Shown here in pieces: positions 23,273 to 33,611 of a DNA stretch of 64,000 nucleotides. The translations under genes were made by a program, and so were the position numbers. The stretch is from assembly GCA_963693085.1 (NCBI GenBank), contig OY856409.1, positions 520,614,803 to 520,678,802 on the forward strand, written 5' to 3'. The stretch comes from Alisma plantago-aquatica. Its lineage: Eukaryota; Streptophyta; Magnoliopsida; Alismatales; Alismataceae. Below the pieces are notes generated by a model. The model made no database searches, was not told the origin of the DNA, and saw only the letters and a list, made by a program, of their open reading frames with translations. Numbering within the stretch: the stretch's first letter is position 1; each line of letters opens with the position of its first letter.

Positions 23273-24111
23273 TCCTGAGCAACATTAAAATCAAGAAATC
23301 ATTTCAAGACATACTCTCAACCTATCATCCTCACTCTCCTAACAATCACTGGATTCCTTCCACCAAAATATGGCCAAGCGACTCTGACTTCCTGAATTCA
23401 CAAAAAGTGACTTTTATATTTTCTACTTCACAAACTTGCATTTATTCAAGGCATGCAATAAAACAGATTTTCATTTCACCTTTGCATTTGGTACTCTAAT
23501 TTTTTTTTAAGTTTTACACAAGAACAGGGCTGATTTGGATGGTTGGGGTTTTTGTAGTTTTCCCCTGTGTAGAAAATTGGAGTGAAGGAGGTATGGAAGA
23601 AGGACAGTCTCTCCTCTATTCGACTCGAGACCTTTTTATTTAGTGGACATGCAGTTGCATTGACCGCTTTTTTTTTCTTTGATTTTTGGTGATACACCCA
23701 ATTGTGTGGGTATGGAAGAAGCAAAAGAGGGGGAAGGGGTGCCACCCCAAACTTAGCCTTTTGGGCATTATTTGCTTTTTTTTTACGAATGGAAAGATTT
23801 AGAAGTGGTAGAAGAAGAGTAGAAGAGGTTGTTCTTGTATAAATTTTTTTTCATCTTTTTTTAGGAGTACCATGTATTGGTTCAACTATTACCGAATCAT
23901 GCAAAAAATCAAGAAAATTTATACAAGTTGTACATGATAAGAAAGCATCACTCTTGAATCCTATCAGTCCACTATGGCTTGCCATCTTTTCCAAGGAGTG
24001 ATTATTATTTGAGGTCCTAAGTGATAGGAGGATTTCTAGTCATGAAAGTTTCAAAATTTTAGCTGAAAGGAAGTTACATCATTAAGGGGGGTATTTTGAC
24101 AAATGATCATA

Positions 24112-26040
24112 TCAAGGCCTACTAGATAAAGGCCATTTTGTAACAAAAGAAATAAAAATATGGCCGACTAGATAATGGCCATGAACAAAACAACTATATG
24201 CAAAACCAAAACAAAAAAAGGTAGAAATAATGCAAGAATAAAAAGATAAGGGGGTGGAATAGAAACATACCACCCACCTCCACCCCAGACTCAAATTTTT
24301 GCTCGTCCCGAGCAAAATAGAAACCCGAGATGGAGGGAAGAGAAGAGCAAGGATCTCCAAGTGGCCCTGGTAGCTCAAAAACATCCAGTTGAAGGGGATG
24401 TGTATGAGGGCTGGGACCTTTATCTGAGGAGCTTCATAGTGTACCCTATGATAGGGTAATTGTAGAATCTCGGTGGGGTGCTCATATTTGCTTTCACCTC
24501 GCATTCCCTCCAATAGGATCCACATGTATTCCATCAATAGCAAAGGAAGTGTTGAAGATGGATGTGGATTGGGGGAGGTTGGTGCGTACCCAACTGGTAA
24601 CACATGCAGTGCCAGATGTGCAAAGTTAGGCAGAGGATCAGGCTCTGGTTTCCCTCAGTCATATTGACCTGCATATAAGAGAATTGGTGGTGATATGAAA
24701 GGGACATCTAAATTTAAATTAGCATGATAAGTAATTTTGCTCTGCTCAAAATTCATGCAACCAACCTTGTGATAGATGGGATTCATGGTTGATATAGCAT
24801 GGAACTCTAGTTCCTCTATGCAAGGAGTTCCCAAGGGTTCATGAGGGATACAATTGGGAATATATTCCTTGTATTCAGTGGAAGGGGGTATGTAGACTTC
24901 TCCTAAGGGTTGTGTCTCTTCTTCTAAATCAGTTGTGCATGGAATGGGAATTGGTTGCAACAGAACATGTGGAATCATTTTGTCAAAGGGGGTTGGATGC
25001 TTATTATCCAAAATAGACTCAAAACACGGATATTGGTCTTTGATGTCAATAGAAGACTCACAAATGTAAGCCAGTGGATTTGGTGTGGAAGACTCACAAA
25101 TGGCATAATTGTCGTCATAATTATCAAAAATGATCAATCTAGGTTGTTCCATCTCTATTGGGGAGTTCTCCATCTCTTCTTCATAAAAGATCTCATCAAC
25201 ATGGATGTCTATGGAATCAATTGGATCCTTTACTATACTGAAGGGGAGATCTGATTCCTTTATAGGACATGTGCCCAACTCAATGGGCTCAGAAGGGATC
25301 ACCTCACAATATAATGGTGTAATGTAAGGTTCTTGTAGTGGTAGAATCACCTCATCAGGTTCAACCAGATGTGGAAAAAGAGGTGGGTGAGTGAGGTCAT
25401 AATGCTCTTGATGAGGAAGCCTTTCAAAAGAATCCATCAGTGCATGTTGGGGAGGTGATGGTACATTGGTCACAATAGGCTCAACCAAGATGGGATGATT
25501 ATTGCAAACATCCAAATATGGACCTACAACCGAGAAGGGTGGTGGAGTCTTAGGTTGTTAGGATGTTCTTTGATCCCACCAGTCTTTAACCTTTTTGTTA
25601 AAAGATTCTTGATTCATGTATTTATCAACATAGGCCTCCATCCACTCATTTTCTGACTTATATTGATAGTCAGGGCCCCATACAGCTGCGGCCCTAGCTA
25701 AACAAAGTTCTTCATTTGTGGCATACTGAATTTCTTTAAAACACCTATCCATCTCCTGATCAAGGTTGTGTGGAATCTCAGCTATATCACATTGGACTTC
25801 TTCTAAGGGTGGCGGTTCATTATAGAGAAAGGGTTCCAATGAAGTAGATTGGTCATTAGAATCAACTAGATTAACATCCACAATGGAAGTGATTGGTGGA
25901 GCTTTAGGTACTGGAGTTGGTTCTACTTGATTGAAGATGATATAATCATTGTCATTATCATCTATTAAAATCATCCTTATCCTCTCTGGTTCCAGATTAA
26001 AAAATTGCACCGCAGAATTGACGTTCGGTGAGCGTCGCAT
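24112..26040 (-). pseudogene. Acidic protein of the array, unit 2, with two nonsense codons
   Basis: It is co-linear with the unit 1 ORF from MRRSPNVNSAVQFF onward. A CAA-to-TAA change in the TSQQPKTP segment (near 25558) and a CGA-to-TGA change after LLYAGQYD (near 24656) stop it. Both are C-to-T transitions. Past the second stop the frame runs on to MLPVGYAPTSPNPHPSS, MRGESKYEHPTE and NWMFLSYQGHLE, giving the fuller C-terminus that unit 1 lost. Confidence 0.7.
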
Positions 26041-26202
26041 GTACAAATGAAGCAATTAATCGTGTGCAGAAAAAACGGACTGTCGGAATGGAAACTCGGC
26101 AGAAGGAGGAATAGCACTTCCGGAATGTTACTCGGAAGGCATAAAAAAAACAAAAAAAAGTTTTTCAAAAGATTTTTGGGGGTTCGAGAAAACAATCAGT
26201 TG

Positions 26203-26220
26203 TCCCCGGCAACGGCGCCA
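26203..26220 (-). other. tRNA-Asp primer site, unit 2 (intact)
   Basis: The plus strand reads TCCCCGGCAACGGCGCCA, which is the 3' end of plant tRNA-Asp including CCA. A 3-bp gap separates it from LTR 3. tRNA-Asp priming is known from Athila/Tat-lineage Ty3 elements, so this suggests the lineage of the missing autonomous partner. Confidence 0.88.
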
Positions 26221-26223
26221 ACT

Positions 26224-27854
26224 TGTTAATGTATCGCTTAGCACTTACAATCACTAAGATAATTATCCTAGAGTTTAATCCTTTTTTAACTTTCCGATTA
26301 AGGCTAGTATAGAAAGGGTCGATCCCACAGGACAACTTTTTAAGATTGTTTCTTTTATCCCAATTATTTTAAAGAACTATTTTATTATTTTTTTGTATTT
26401 TTAGATTTAGAACGGAAAGTAAAAGTCAGGTTGGGGGTTTGATTGATTACAATAAAATAAGAAATAAACACAATGTAACAATGTAATAACAAGAATTTAT
26501 TTTGCCCCTGTCACAAGGAAAAGAAATAATTGTTAGCACAAGTAGACTACTGTGAATGGAAAAAGACTAGAAGTAAAGAAAGAAAATCAACGGAGGTTGA
26601 AATCAAAGAGAGAGAATCGAGGCTCGTAGGGGTTTTCACCACCTTAGCCTAGGCGATAACAACTAATCCTTAAAAATGACGGATTCGATGAAGGCAAGTG
26701 AATTAATAAAAATCCACTAAAGATGGACTCCACATGAACCCATTGGTCATGGTGCTCATGTTTCTTAGTTCATCATCCTAAAAGAAGAAGATCCATGGTC
26801 ATTTCAAAACCCCTATGCGATTGGGTTTGTTATTCTAAATCTGAACTTCCACGGTCATATCCATCCAGATTAACTTTTGATCAAATCAATTAATTACTTT
26901 GATAGATCAATTAGTTATCAAACTCAAAAGCCATCTAGAATCGTTTTTAAGGAAAAGTCGATAAAGCCATGGCTAAGGGGTTATTCCCCTTACCTCGATA
27001 GAGAACTACTCACTCATGCTTGTGGAGAAAAGGGAGACGGAGAGAAGAAGAGTTCTAGCCATAGTCTAGTCTTACTAAAGGACAGTTCCTTCGGCTAGAG
27101 TCAATGAAATGGTCGACGCTTAATCCCTTGCTCCAGTCCACAGAAGAATAATAAGAAGAAGAACTAGATCTAAACGAGCAAAGTAAAAGAACAACAATTG
27201 AGAGAAACACTTGGTTTGCAAAACCTGTTCTTTATTGATGGAAAGAACAATAACATAAGAACACCAGAAGATTGCTCAGAAATCCCGTACAAAGATGATA
27301 CAAAAGATGATCCTTGGGAGGAGGAAATGTCCTTCCTTTAATAGGAGAAGGAGGGGTGGGCTATCTAAAAAAGTGGGGAAAAAAAGAGAGGGAGACATCC
27401 TTTTGAATTTTCAGATCTAGTCAACAAACTCTTGATTGTCTTTCTTTAATGTAGATTCTCATAGCAGAAATTTCGAACGAATTTCCATTGTCCAGAGAAT
27501 TTAAAGTGCACGCGAAAATATGATTTTCCTGTAGGCCTTTAAATTCCCTTTCCAAATCATATTTGAACAATGAATTCTGCCTTAGGATGTGAGACTTGTG
27601 CTAATTTTGGTGCAAGGTATGCATTTTAGTCAGCATTGCGGGAAACTGAATTGCCTCCTACCTTCATCTCTTCTTTTCTCGATTTAATTACTTAGATAAT
27701 TCCTGAAAATTAAGAAAAATAACATAAGAATTAAGGAAAAGTATATCAAGAAGATGAAAGTGCTATTTATTTTTGAATTAGCTAAAATTAACAAAAAAGA
27801 CCTAATTAATTATTCTAAATGAAGCAAAAATAAGAGATGAATATGCATTCATCA
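26224..27854 (-). repeat. Array LTR 3 (5' LTR on the minus strand)
   Basis: This 1631-bp LTR ends GCATTCATCA directly before CCCGC, the right target duplication. It retains the block that LTR 1 lost. Confidence 0.9.
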
Positions 27855-28650
27855 CCCGCCTACGGGCGGCTGTCGCCATGGCTTAGGTCGGCTGCCCGCT
27901 AGGAAAATCCAGCCTACATGGCTCTTTCTTACCTTTCATAACTACTCTCTAGCTGCCATATCCGGCGGTAATATACAACGCCACCATCACCTCCTCCATC
28001 TACCGCCAGCCGCTGCAACCAACCGCAATAGTCACTGTCGTAGGCCAGCAGCCGTAGCTATCTGTGCTACCACCAGAAAACAGCAGCGCTATCGTCAACA
28101 TCTGCACCACCCATCCGCAAAGAATAGTGCCTTCGTCAGCCACCATCCACAACAACGCAACTGTTGGCCTCCAGAAACCATCACCGTCACGGGCAACAGC
28201 GACAGCTGACGCTGTCGTCGGCCTAGCCGTAGCCACCCGCCGCTGTTGTAGCCACAGCCAGCCAATCCAGGCACCGTCGACCCTCTTCCACCAGCTGCCT
28301 CCAGCAGCCACCATCTGTTGTAGTGGCAATACTAGTTGTTGCACAACAACCGCCTATCAGCAGACATCCCCACTGAAACCATCACAGTCATTATCGTTGT
28401 CGTCGTGTCCGTCTATTGCAGAGTTTCTGCCTCTTCATCCAGCAACCATATCCCCAGTCAACGATCGCACTCTTCAACCGGCATATCATCATCCTGGCCC
28501 CCAGGTCAATTGTTTTTGTCTACTGTGAGCGGTCACCCATCACTCTCCACCACTACCAAACAACCATGTTTACAGCCCTCATATGCAGTATCCTTGTCTC
28601 TATTCGGATCCTTAATCGGTCCTATCTTTTGCTAATCGAATCCCATCTTA
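27855..28650 (+). other. Copia leader, outer part of the right arm
   Basis: It resumes exactly where 17062 stopped, as shown by the left-arm mirror sequence. It is GC-rich and rich in CAGC/CACC words; the frames at 28064-28528 and 28336-28635 are Ser/Thr/Pro-rich without a domain. The paired left-arm frame (6419-6718, minus) is similar along its length, but no known protein is recognised. Confidence 0.5.
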
Positions 28651-28685
28651 ATGAGATATCATTATGGTGCTCAGGGTGATCATGC
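28651..28685. repeat. 34-35 bp direct duplication flanking the palindrome (right copy)
   Basis: It matches 6364-6398 at 33 of 35 positions in the same orientation. Its last bases, TGATCATG, are also the target duplication of the neighbouring LINE, which recurs at 31146-31153. Confidence 0.8.
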
Positions 28686-31145
28686 TATACAAGATTAAGT
28701 GCATTTAAATCTTGGCTTATAGAACGCCATACAAAATTTGGGTTCGATCTTGCCTCTTCAAAGATTGCTCTGTTCCTCATATACCAGATATGGTAGATAA
28801 TGGTGGTTGCCATTCTTTTTTCAGATTTATTCACAAGAAGCAGAACTTCCTGTATGCTTTTAGGGACTAGTGATAGCATGTTTCTTGCTTTTTCCCATAT
28901 GGAAATGGAGAAAGAGCACCTCTAAAGGATGTGCGCATTTGTCTTGGTTGTGAATTTGCATAGGCTGCACATTGAGGCCAATGAGAAGCCTTTCCCCTGA
29001 AGTTTGTCCTCCGTCATAAGATTGAGGTGGAAAGCTTTCCAGCAGTGGATGGAAAATCATCTGGGAAAATAGTTTTGCTTCCACAGGCAACCCACCCAAG
29101 CAAATTCCTTTTTCTTTTGCCTAGAAAGATTTCAGCAGTCCTTGAAGGACCAATTTTGCAAGCCGAATAGATAACATTTATCTCTGTTCAGCAGCAGTAT
29201 TTCAGAGCAAATTTGGATGAGAGTAGTAGTTCCATGCATCTCAGGAATGTGCCATTTACCATTGAGTATGATGTTTCTCAACTTGGCATCTCTCCCAAAA
29301 TCATTCCTGAGAGAGAGGGACTTTCCAACTATGCAGTCAAGATAAGCACCATTTATCCAAGGATCATTCCATAGTGAAATATTGCCACCTTGTCCCACTT
29401 CGTATCTATCAAGATGGGCAATTTCATCTCTTTGCCATAGTAGATTTCACCATAACCAGCTGTATTTCTACTTGGAGACACACTTCCACACTGAAGTGCT
29501 GGTTAAATACTTGTTGTGTATCCACCTGACCCACAATGAGAATTTGCTAATAGCCACATCCCAAAGATTTTTGATCATGCCTGCTTTCACCCAGTCCTAG
29601 ATTTTTCGAATACCAAGTCCCCCTCCTTCTTGGGCGTGCAGATGGTATCCCAGGAGATGGTGTGTATATGAGACTCCCCATCCATGTCACCCCAGAGAAA
29701 ATGTCTGTATAGGGATTCGATTTCTTCAATCATGGACTTAGGAAGAGGGAAGGAACTCGACCAGTACAAATGGTATGAAGAAAGAGTTGAAATAATTCAT
29801 TACAGTCGTCCTGCCATAGACAGTGTTCTCATCTTCCAAGAGTCAAGTTTATTTTTTACCTTGTCGACTAGCGGCTGGCACATACTTCTTGTTAGTCTCC
29901 CCATAAACAGAGGCATTCCCAATTACTTAACAGGTAGGTTAGATTCAGGTATCCCCAACTGATCTGTCTAGGCAATTTGCAATGCCTTCAACACTACTCT
30001 CATCAGCATGTAAGAAAAGAAGCAGGTCATCTGCGAATAGCAGATGGGAGACACTGTAGTTGTTAGCATGAAGAGGTTTAATTTTCTTCTCCACTTTAGC
30101 TTGTTCCAGAATGGCAGTAAGACCTTGCATTCCTATAATGAAGAGGTATGGAGCCATTGGATCTCCTAGCCGTATACCATTTATTGCTGTGAAAATAGGA
30201 TAGGGATTCCCATTCATCAATATTTGGAAGGAGGCAGACTCAAGCCATTCAGTGATCTACTGCAGCCAGCATAGTGGAAAACCCATTCTCTGCATCACTT
30301 CGATGATGTATTCTCTATTAATGGAATCGAAGGCTTTACTTAGGTCAACTTTGATACACAGCTTGGGCTTTGAGCCAGGTTTCTTGAAATCACTAAGGAG
30401 CTCATTTGCAAGAAGAATAGCATCGGAAATGTGCCTCCCCTTAACGAAAGTGCATTGGTTCATGCTAATAATATCAGGCAATACATCTCACAGTTTGTTT
30501 GCAAGGACCTTTGATATGATTTTTTAGATAAAATTACAGAGCAAGATTGGTCTCCATTCATTGACCTTCATTGGTTTTTTTACTTTTGGTAGGAGGAAAA
30601 TATAAGTTTTATTCATCTCCGTTAACATCTTACCCTTCATGAAGAAATCTTTAACAACCTTGGTAATGTCTTCACCCACAATGGACCAAGTTTCCTTAAA
30701 AAAGTCAGCGTTGAATCTGTCGGGACCTGGAGACTTATCACTGTCAGCTGACATAACAATATCCTTTATCTCTACATCAGTCACCTCTCTTGTGATGTTT
30801 CTGATGTGTTGTTCATTTAGCTTGGGGATGCTTAGGTACTTGAATTCTTTCCTCATTTGATTTTTGTTGAACATTTCCTTATAGTGGTTGTTGAAAATAT
30901 CAGCAATCTTCTTTTCATCCGAGGTGTGGGTGCTGTTGTGTTCAACAATCTTTATATGGTTTCTACTCCTTCTGGTTTTAAGTGAGAGGTAGAAAAATTT
31001 AGAGTTTCTATCCCCGTTCTTAAGACAAAAGATTCTCAACTCCTGTCTAAGCATAGACTCCTCTGCATTTCTGGCTTCTCTAGCTCTGGCTGCTTTTTCA
31101 ACAAGTTGAAGCATCCTCATACTCATCATCAGAAGAACTGCCACC
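28686..31145 (-). pseudogene. L1-type LINE ORF2, 5'-truncated
   Basis: On the minus strand the fragment starts inside ORF2 with KAAREARNAEESMLRQ-like sequence and CLKNGDRNSKFFYLSLKTRR. The reverse transcriptase follows with KSPGPDRFNADFFKETW, LCIKVDLSKAFDSINRE, GDPMAPYLFIIGMQGL and LLFADDLLLFLHADE, so the FADD catalytic box is kept. Then come the zf-RVT region (WNDPWI, KAFH, LASMCSLCK) and a C-terminus ending YHIWYMRNRAIFEEAR and NALNLV. The endonuclease is missing and several stops and frameshifts break the frame. It is flanked by TGATCATG at 28677-28684 and 31146-31153. No poly(A) tail is visible at the 3' end. Confidence 0.85.
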
Positions 31146-31153
31146 TGATCATG

Positions 31154-31851
31154 TAGACTCTACATCATCACACTCAGGATTTGTCACTGTCTGCCACTCA
31201 TAGAAAGTCACATCTCTGTGTCTGCTCATTGTCTTTTTCACAAGATCCCATAACTTGTAGACAAACTGATTACCTCTATGGCCAAGAAAGATACATATCA
31301 CTGCTTTATCATCTAGCTTTTACCTCTTTTCCTTTGGAACGTGTGCATAAACCTTGCACCCAAATACTCATAAATAATCATAAGAAGCATCATTGCATTC
31401 TCATACCTTCTCAAGTATATCAAACCCCAAACGAACTGATGGAGATCGATTAATCAGATAGAAGGAAATACTTGTTGTCTCACCCCAGAATGTGTTTGGA
31501 AGCTTTGCAGTCTTCAACATGCATCTGATTTTCTCCACTATGGTATGGTTCATCCTCTCAGTTGTACCATTGTGTTACGGTGTGTCGAGATCTGTACTCT
31601 CATATCATATGTTGTGTTGTGCATAGTATTCCTGGAACTCCCTGAAGGTGTACTCTCATCCATTGTCTGTGTAGAGACACTTCACTTTTTCTCCGTCTCC
31701 TGCTCCACCATGGCTTGAAATTTCTAAAAATGCTAAAAGACCTGATATTTGGTCTTCAACAAGTAGACCCACACCCTCTTAGATGCATCATCAATGAACG
31801 TGACAAAATATCTATTGTCACTCATTAAATTCATATCAAACAGACTGCGGA
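31154..31851 (-). pseudogene. Copia-1 integrase, middle and C-terminal part
   Basis: The minus strand gives SLFDMNLMSDNRYFVTF then IDDASKRVWVYLLKTK, the integrase core with its first catalytic Asp. After frame breaks it gives a C-terminal part with YEYLGARFMHT, FLAIEVISL and FYEWQTVTNPE-like pieces. It joins the gag/protease part at 54759 once the 31852-54753 insert is removed, and the linker at 6398 once the LINE and palindrome are removed. Confidence 0.75.
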
Positions 31852-32031
31852 TGTAACAACCTCACTTTTTCAGCATTCTCCAAATAAGGAAGGACCTTAG
31901 AGTTGAGGGCCATTACCTAAAATTTCCAAGATCCACATTATAAAAAATAACAAATAATAGCAAGTAATTTCCATTATTTCACAAATATTGTTTACAAGAT
32001 ATATAATGATGCTCCACTAAGGAGTTACATG
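31852..32031 (-). repeat. Outer part of the inverted 5' LTR
   Basis: The reverse complement of this 180-bp piece matches 54570-54753, including TACAAGATATATAATGATGC. It stops at GGAGTTACATG, where the Sirevirus LTR starts. The rest of the LTR resumes after 46440. Confidence 0.85.
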
Positions 32032-33558
32032 TGTTGACCTGAAAGTTACACATTGTCCATATTTTGATCATGACTCAACCTTTCCATTTATATGTATCTA
32101 ATATGTTTACTTGAGATTGATTGCAGGCTTTAGGTACATGAAAAGGGTGATTTTCATCAAGCCCTAGCTTGATTAAGTTCAAGTCAAAAGCAATGCAAAT
32201 ATACTTTTTTGGAAAACACCCTAAAACTCTTAGGGTGATTTTTATAATCATTTGTATTGATGTAATGACTTATAACTAGATGAGAAAAATTAAGAGCCCT
32301 AAATTTGAACGTTAATCACTCTAATGACATTTTCCAAAATTCATTATAGAGTGTTTTTCTTTCAAGTTTCCCCTATGACAAACCCAAATGATCCCCTTGA
32401 TGCATTTTGAGAAACTTCAGGTTTGATTGAGCTTACCATACACAGAACTCGGCCAATCTCTACACTGAGTAAAACTAATTTAAGTGGTCTGGTCAAGGTT
32501 CATCCAAGATAAACTCAATCGATGCTTTAAATAAGCTTTATCACATAGTGTAATTGGTCGAGTTACCTTTATTAAAACTCAATTGAATGCATTGTACGAA
32601 AAGTGCATAAAAAGTGATTATAACCGTTGGATTGTTGCAAAACTCAAAATTATATCTATTGAAGCACCCCAAATGGCTAGAAAATGTTCCTTAGTGCTCC
32701 TACCCTCTAATGGACACCCCCAAATATAAATAGGACCTCTTGGAGTTCATTCCAAGGTTGCTCCTTCATGCTATTCAAGCTATTAGTTGTAGTTGAGTGC
32801 ATCCAGTCCATTTGAGCCCCTTTCTCTCTCTTGTTTGCAAATCAAAATGTCCATATGAGTGAGATAGGATTTGTGTGAGAGAGTTACTTCATTGTAAACT
32901 TGTAAAGCTCTCAAAGATTCCCTTTCCTAAACCCCTTTCTTCAAGATCAAGTTGGTGAAAACTTCTTCAAGTGAAGGAAAAGTTGCAAGCTTATTCAAGA
33001 TGTAGAAGAAGGAGAAAAAGCTTCTCTAAGGTGAAGGAGAAGGTCAAGGTTGAAGATCTGGAGGTAGAATTGCTAAATCCTTCAAGGCAAAAGACTTGTT
33101 GCAAGAAGGGGATCTCCTTGGCAAAGGTGTCCAGCTGCTTGCAGGAGTGGGTAAGACCTTGTAGAGGAAGAAGACTCTAGCTCCTCTGAATAGGTAAGAC
33201 CTTGTTTGGTTATTGGCTCCCTTGTCCTCAAAGGGAAGGATGGGTATCCTTGACCCAGAAAAAAAGGCCATCTTGTATGTCTTGTAATGGAATATAAGTA
33301 TACATTGGTTGCAAAATCCTACGGCTTGACCTCTCTAGGTAGTGGACTGAATTTCTCCTAGTTTGGATATTGGGACCACTCTAAACATTGTGTGTTATTG
33401 TGTTTGTTCAATCTCTCTTATCCTTGCTATGTATGTTTAGTTGCACTACAAATTCAATATTTGCAATCTCATACATTGTAGTAACTTGAAGGTCTAATGA
33501 ATTTTTGCAAGTGTTTTTAGCTCTATTCACCCCCTTCTAGAGCCCATTTTATCCAACA
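32032..33558 (+). repeat. Sirevirus 5' LTR
   Basis: It runs from TGTTGACCTGAAAGTTACAC to CCATTTTATCCAACA, 1527 bp. It is co-linear with 45272-46440 (for example CATCAAGCCCTAGCTTGAT in both). Polypurine-rich GAAGGAGAAGG repeats lie near its end. Small frames at 32971-33180 and in the matching part of the 3' LTR are part of the LTR, not genes. Confidence 0.9.
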
Positions 33559-33560
33559 AG

Positions 33561-33575
33561 TGGTATCAGAGCCAC
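33561..33575 (+). other. Sirevirus primer binding site
   Basis: TGGTATCAGAGCCAC lies two bases after the LTR end and matches the tRNA-Met complement. Confidence 0.9.
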
Positions 33576-33611
33576 AGTCTTCTCTGATAAGATCTCCTAT
33601 GAGACGAGAAG

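Larger units (their letters stand above)
17063..27854 (-). mobile_element. Tandem LTR-int-LTR-int-LTR array of a non-autonomous Ty3-like element
   Basis: Three long LTRs (17063-18649, 21615-23245, 26224-27854) alternate with two near-identical 3-kb internal regions. The outer ends TGTTAATG and ATTCATCA are flanked by the perfect 5-bp duplication CCCGC (17058-17062 and 27855-27859). The array interrupts a sequence that is continuous in the other palindrome arm. On the minus strand each unit has a tRNA-Asp-type primer site, one long ORF and a purine tract. No protease, integrase or reverse transcriptase is present, so it depends on another element. Confidence 0.93.
12145..28650 (-). repeat. Right arm of the giant palindrome, interrupted at 17063-27854
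   Basis: This is the inverted counterpart of 6399-12091. The order is mirrored: Copia integrase (12421-13060), RTE LINE (13070-14245), unidentified stretch (14250-16742), 187-bp LTR (16743-16929), primer site and leader. The tandem array then interrupts, and the leader resumes at 27855-28650. Without the array the arm is about 5.7 kb, the same as the left arm. Confidence 0.9.
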
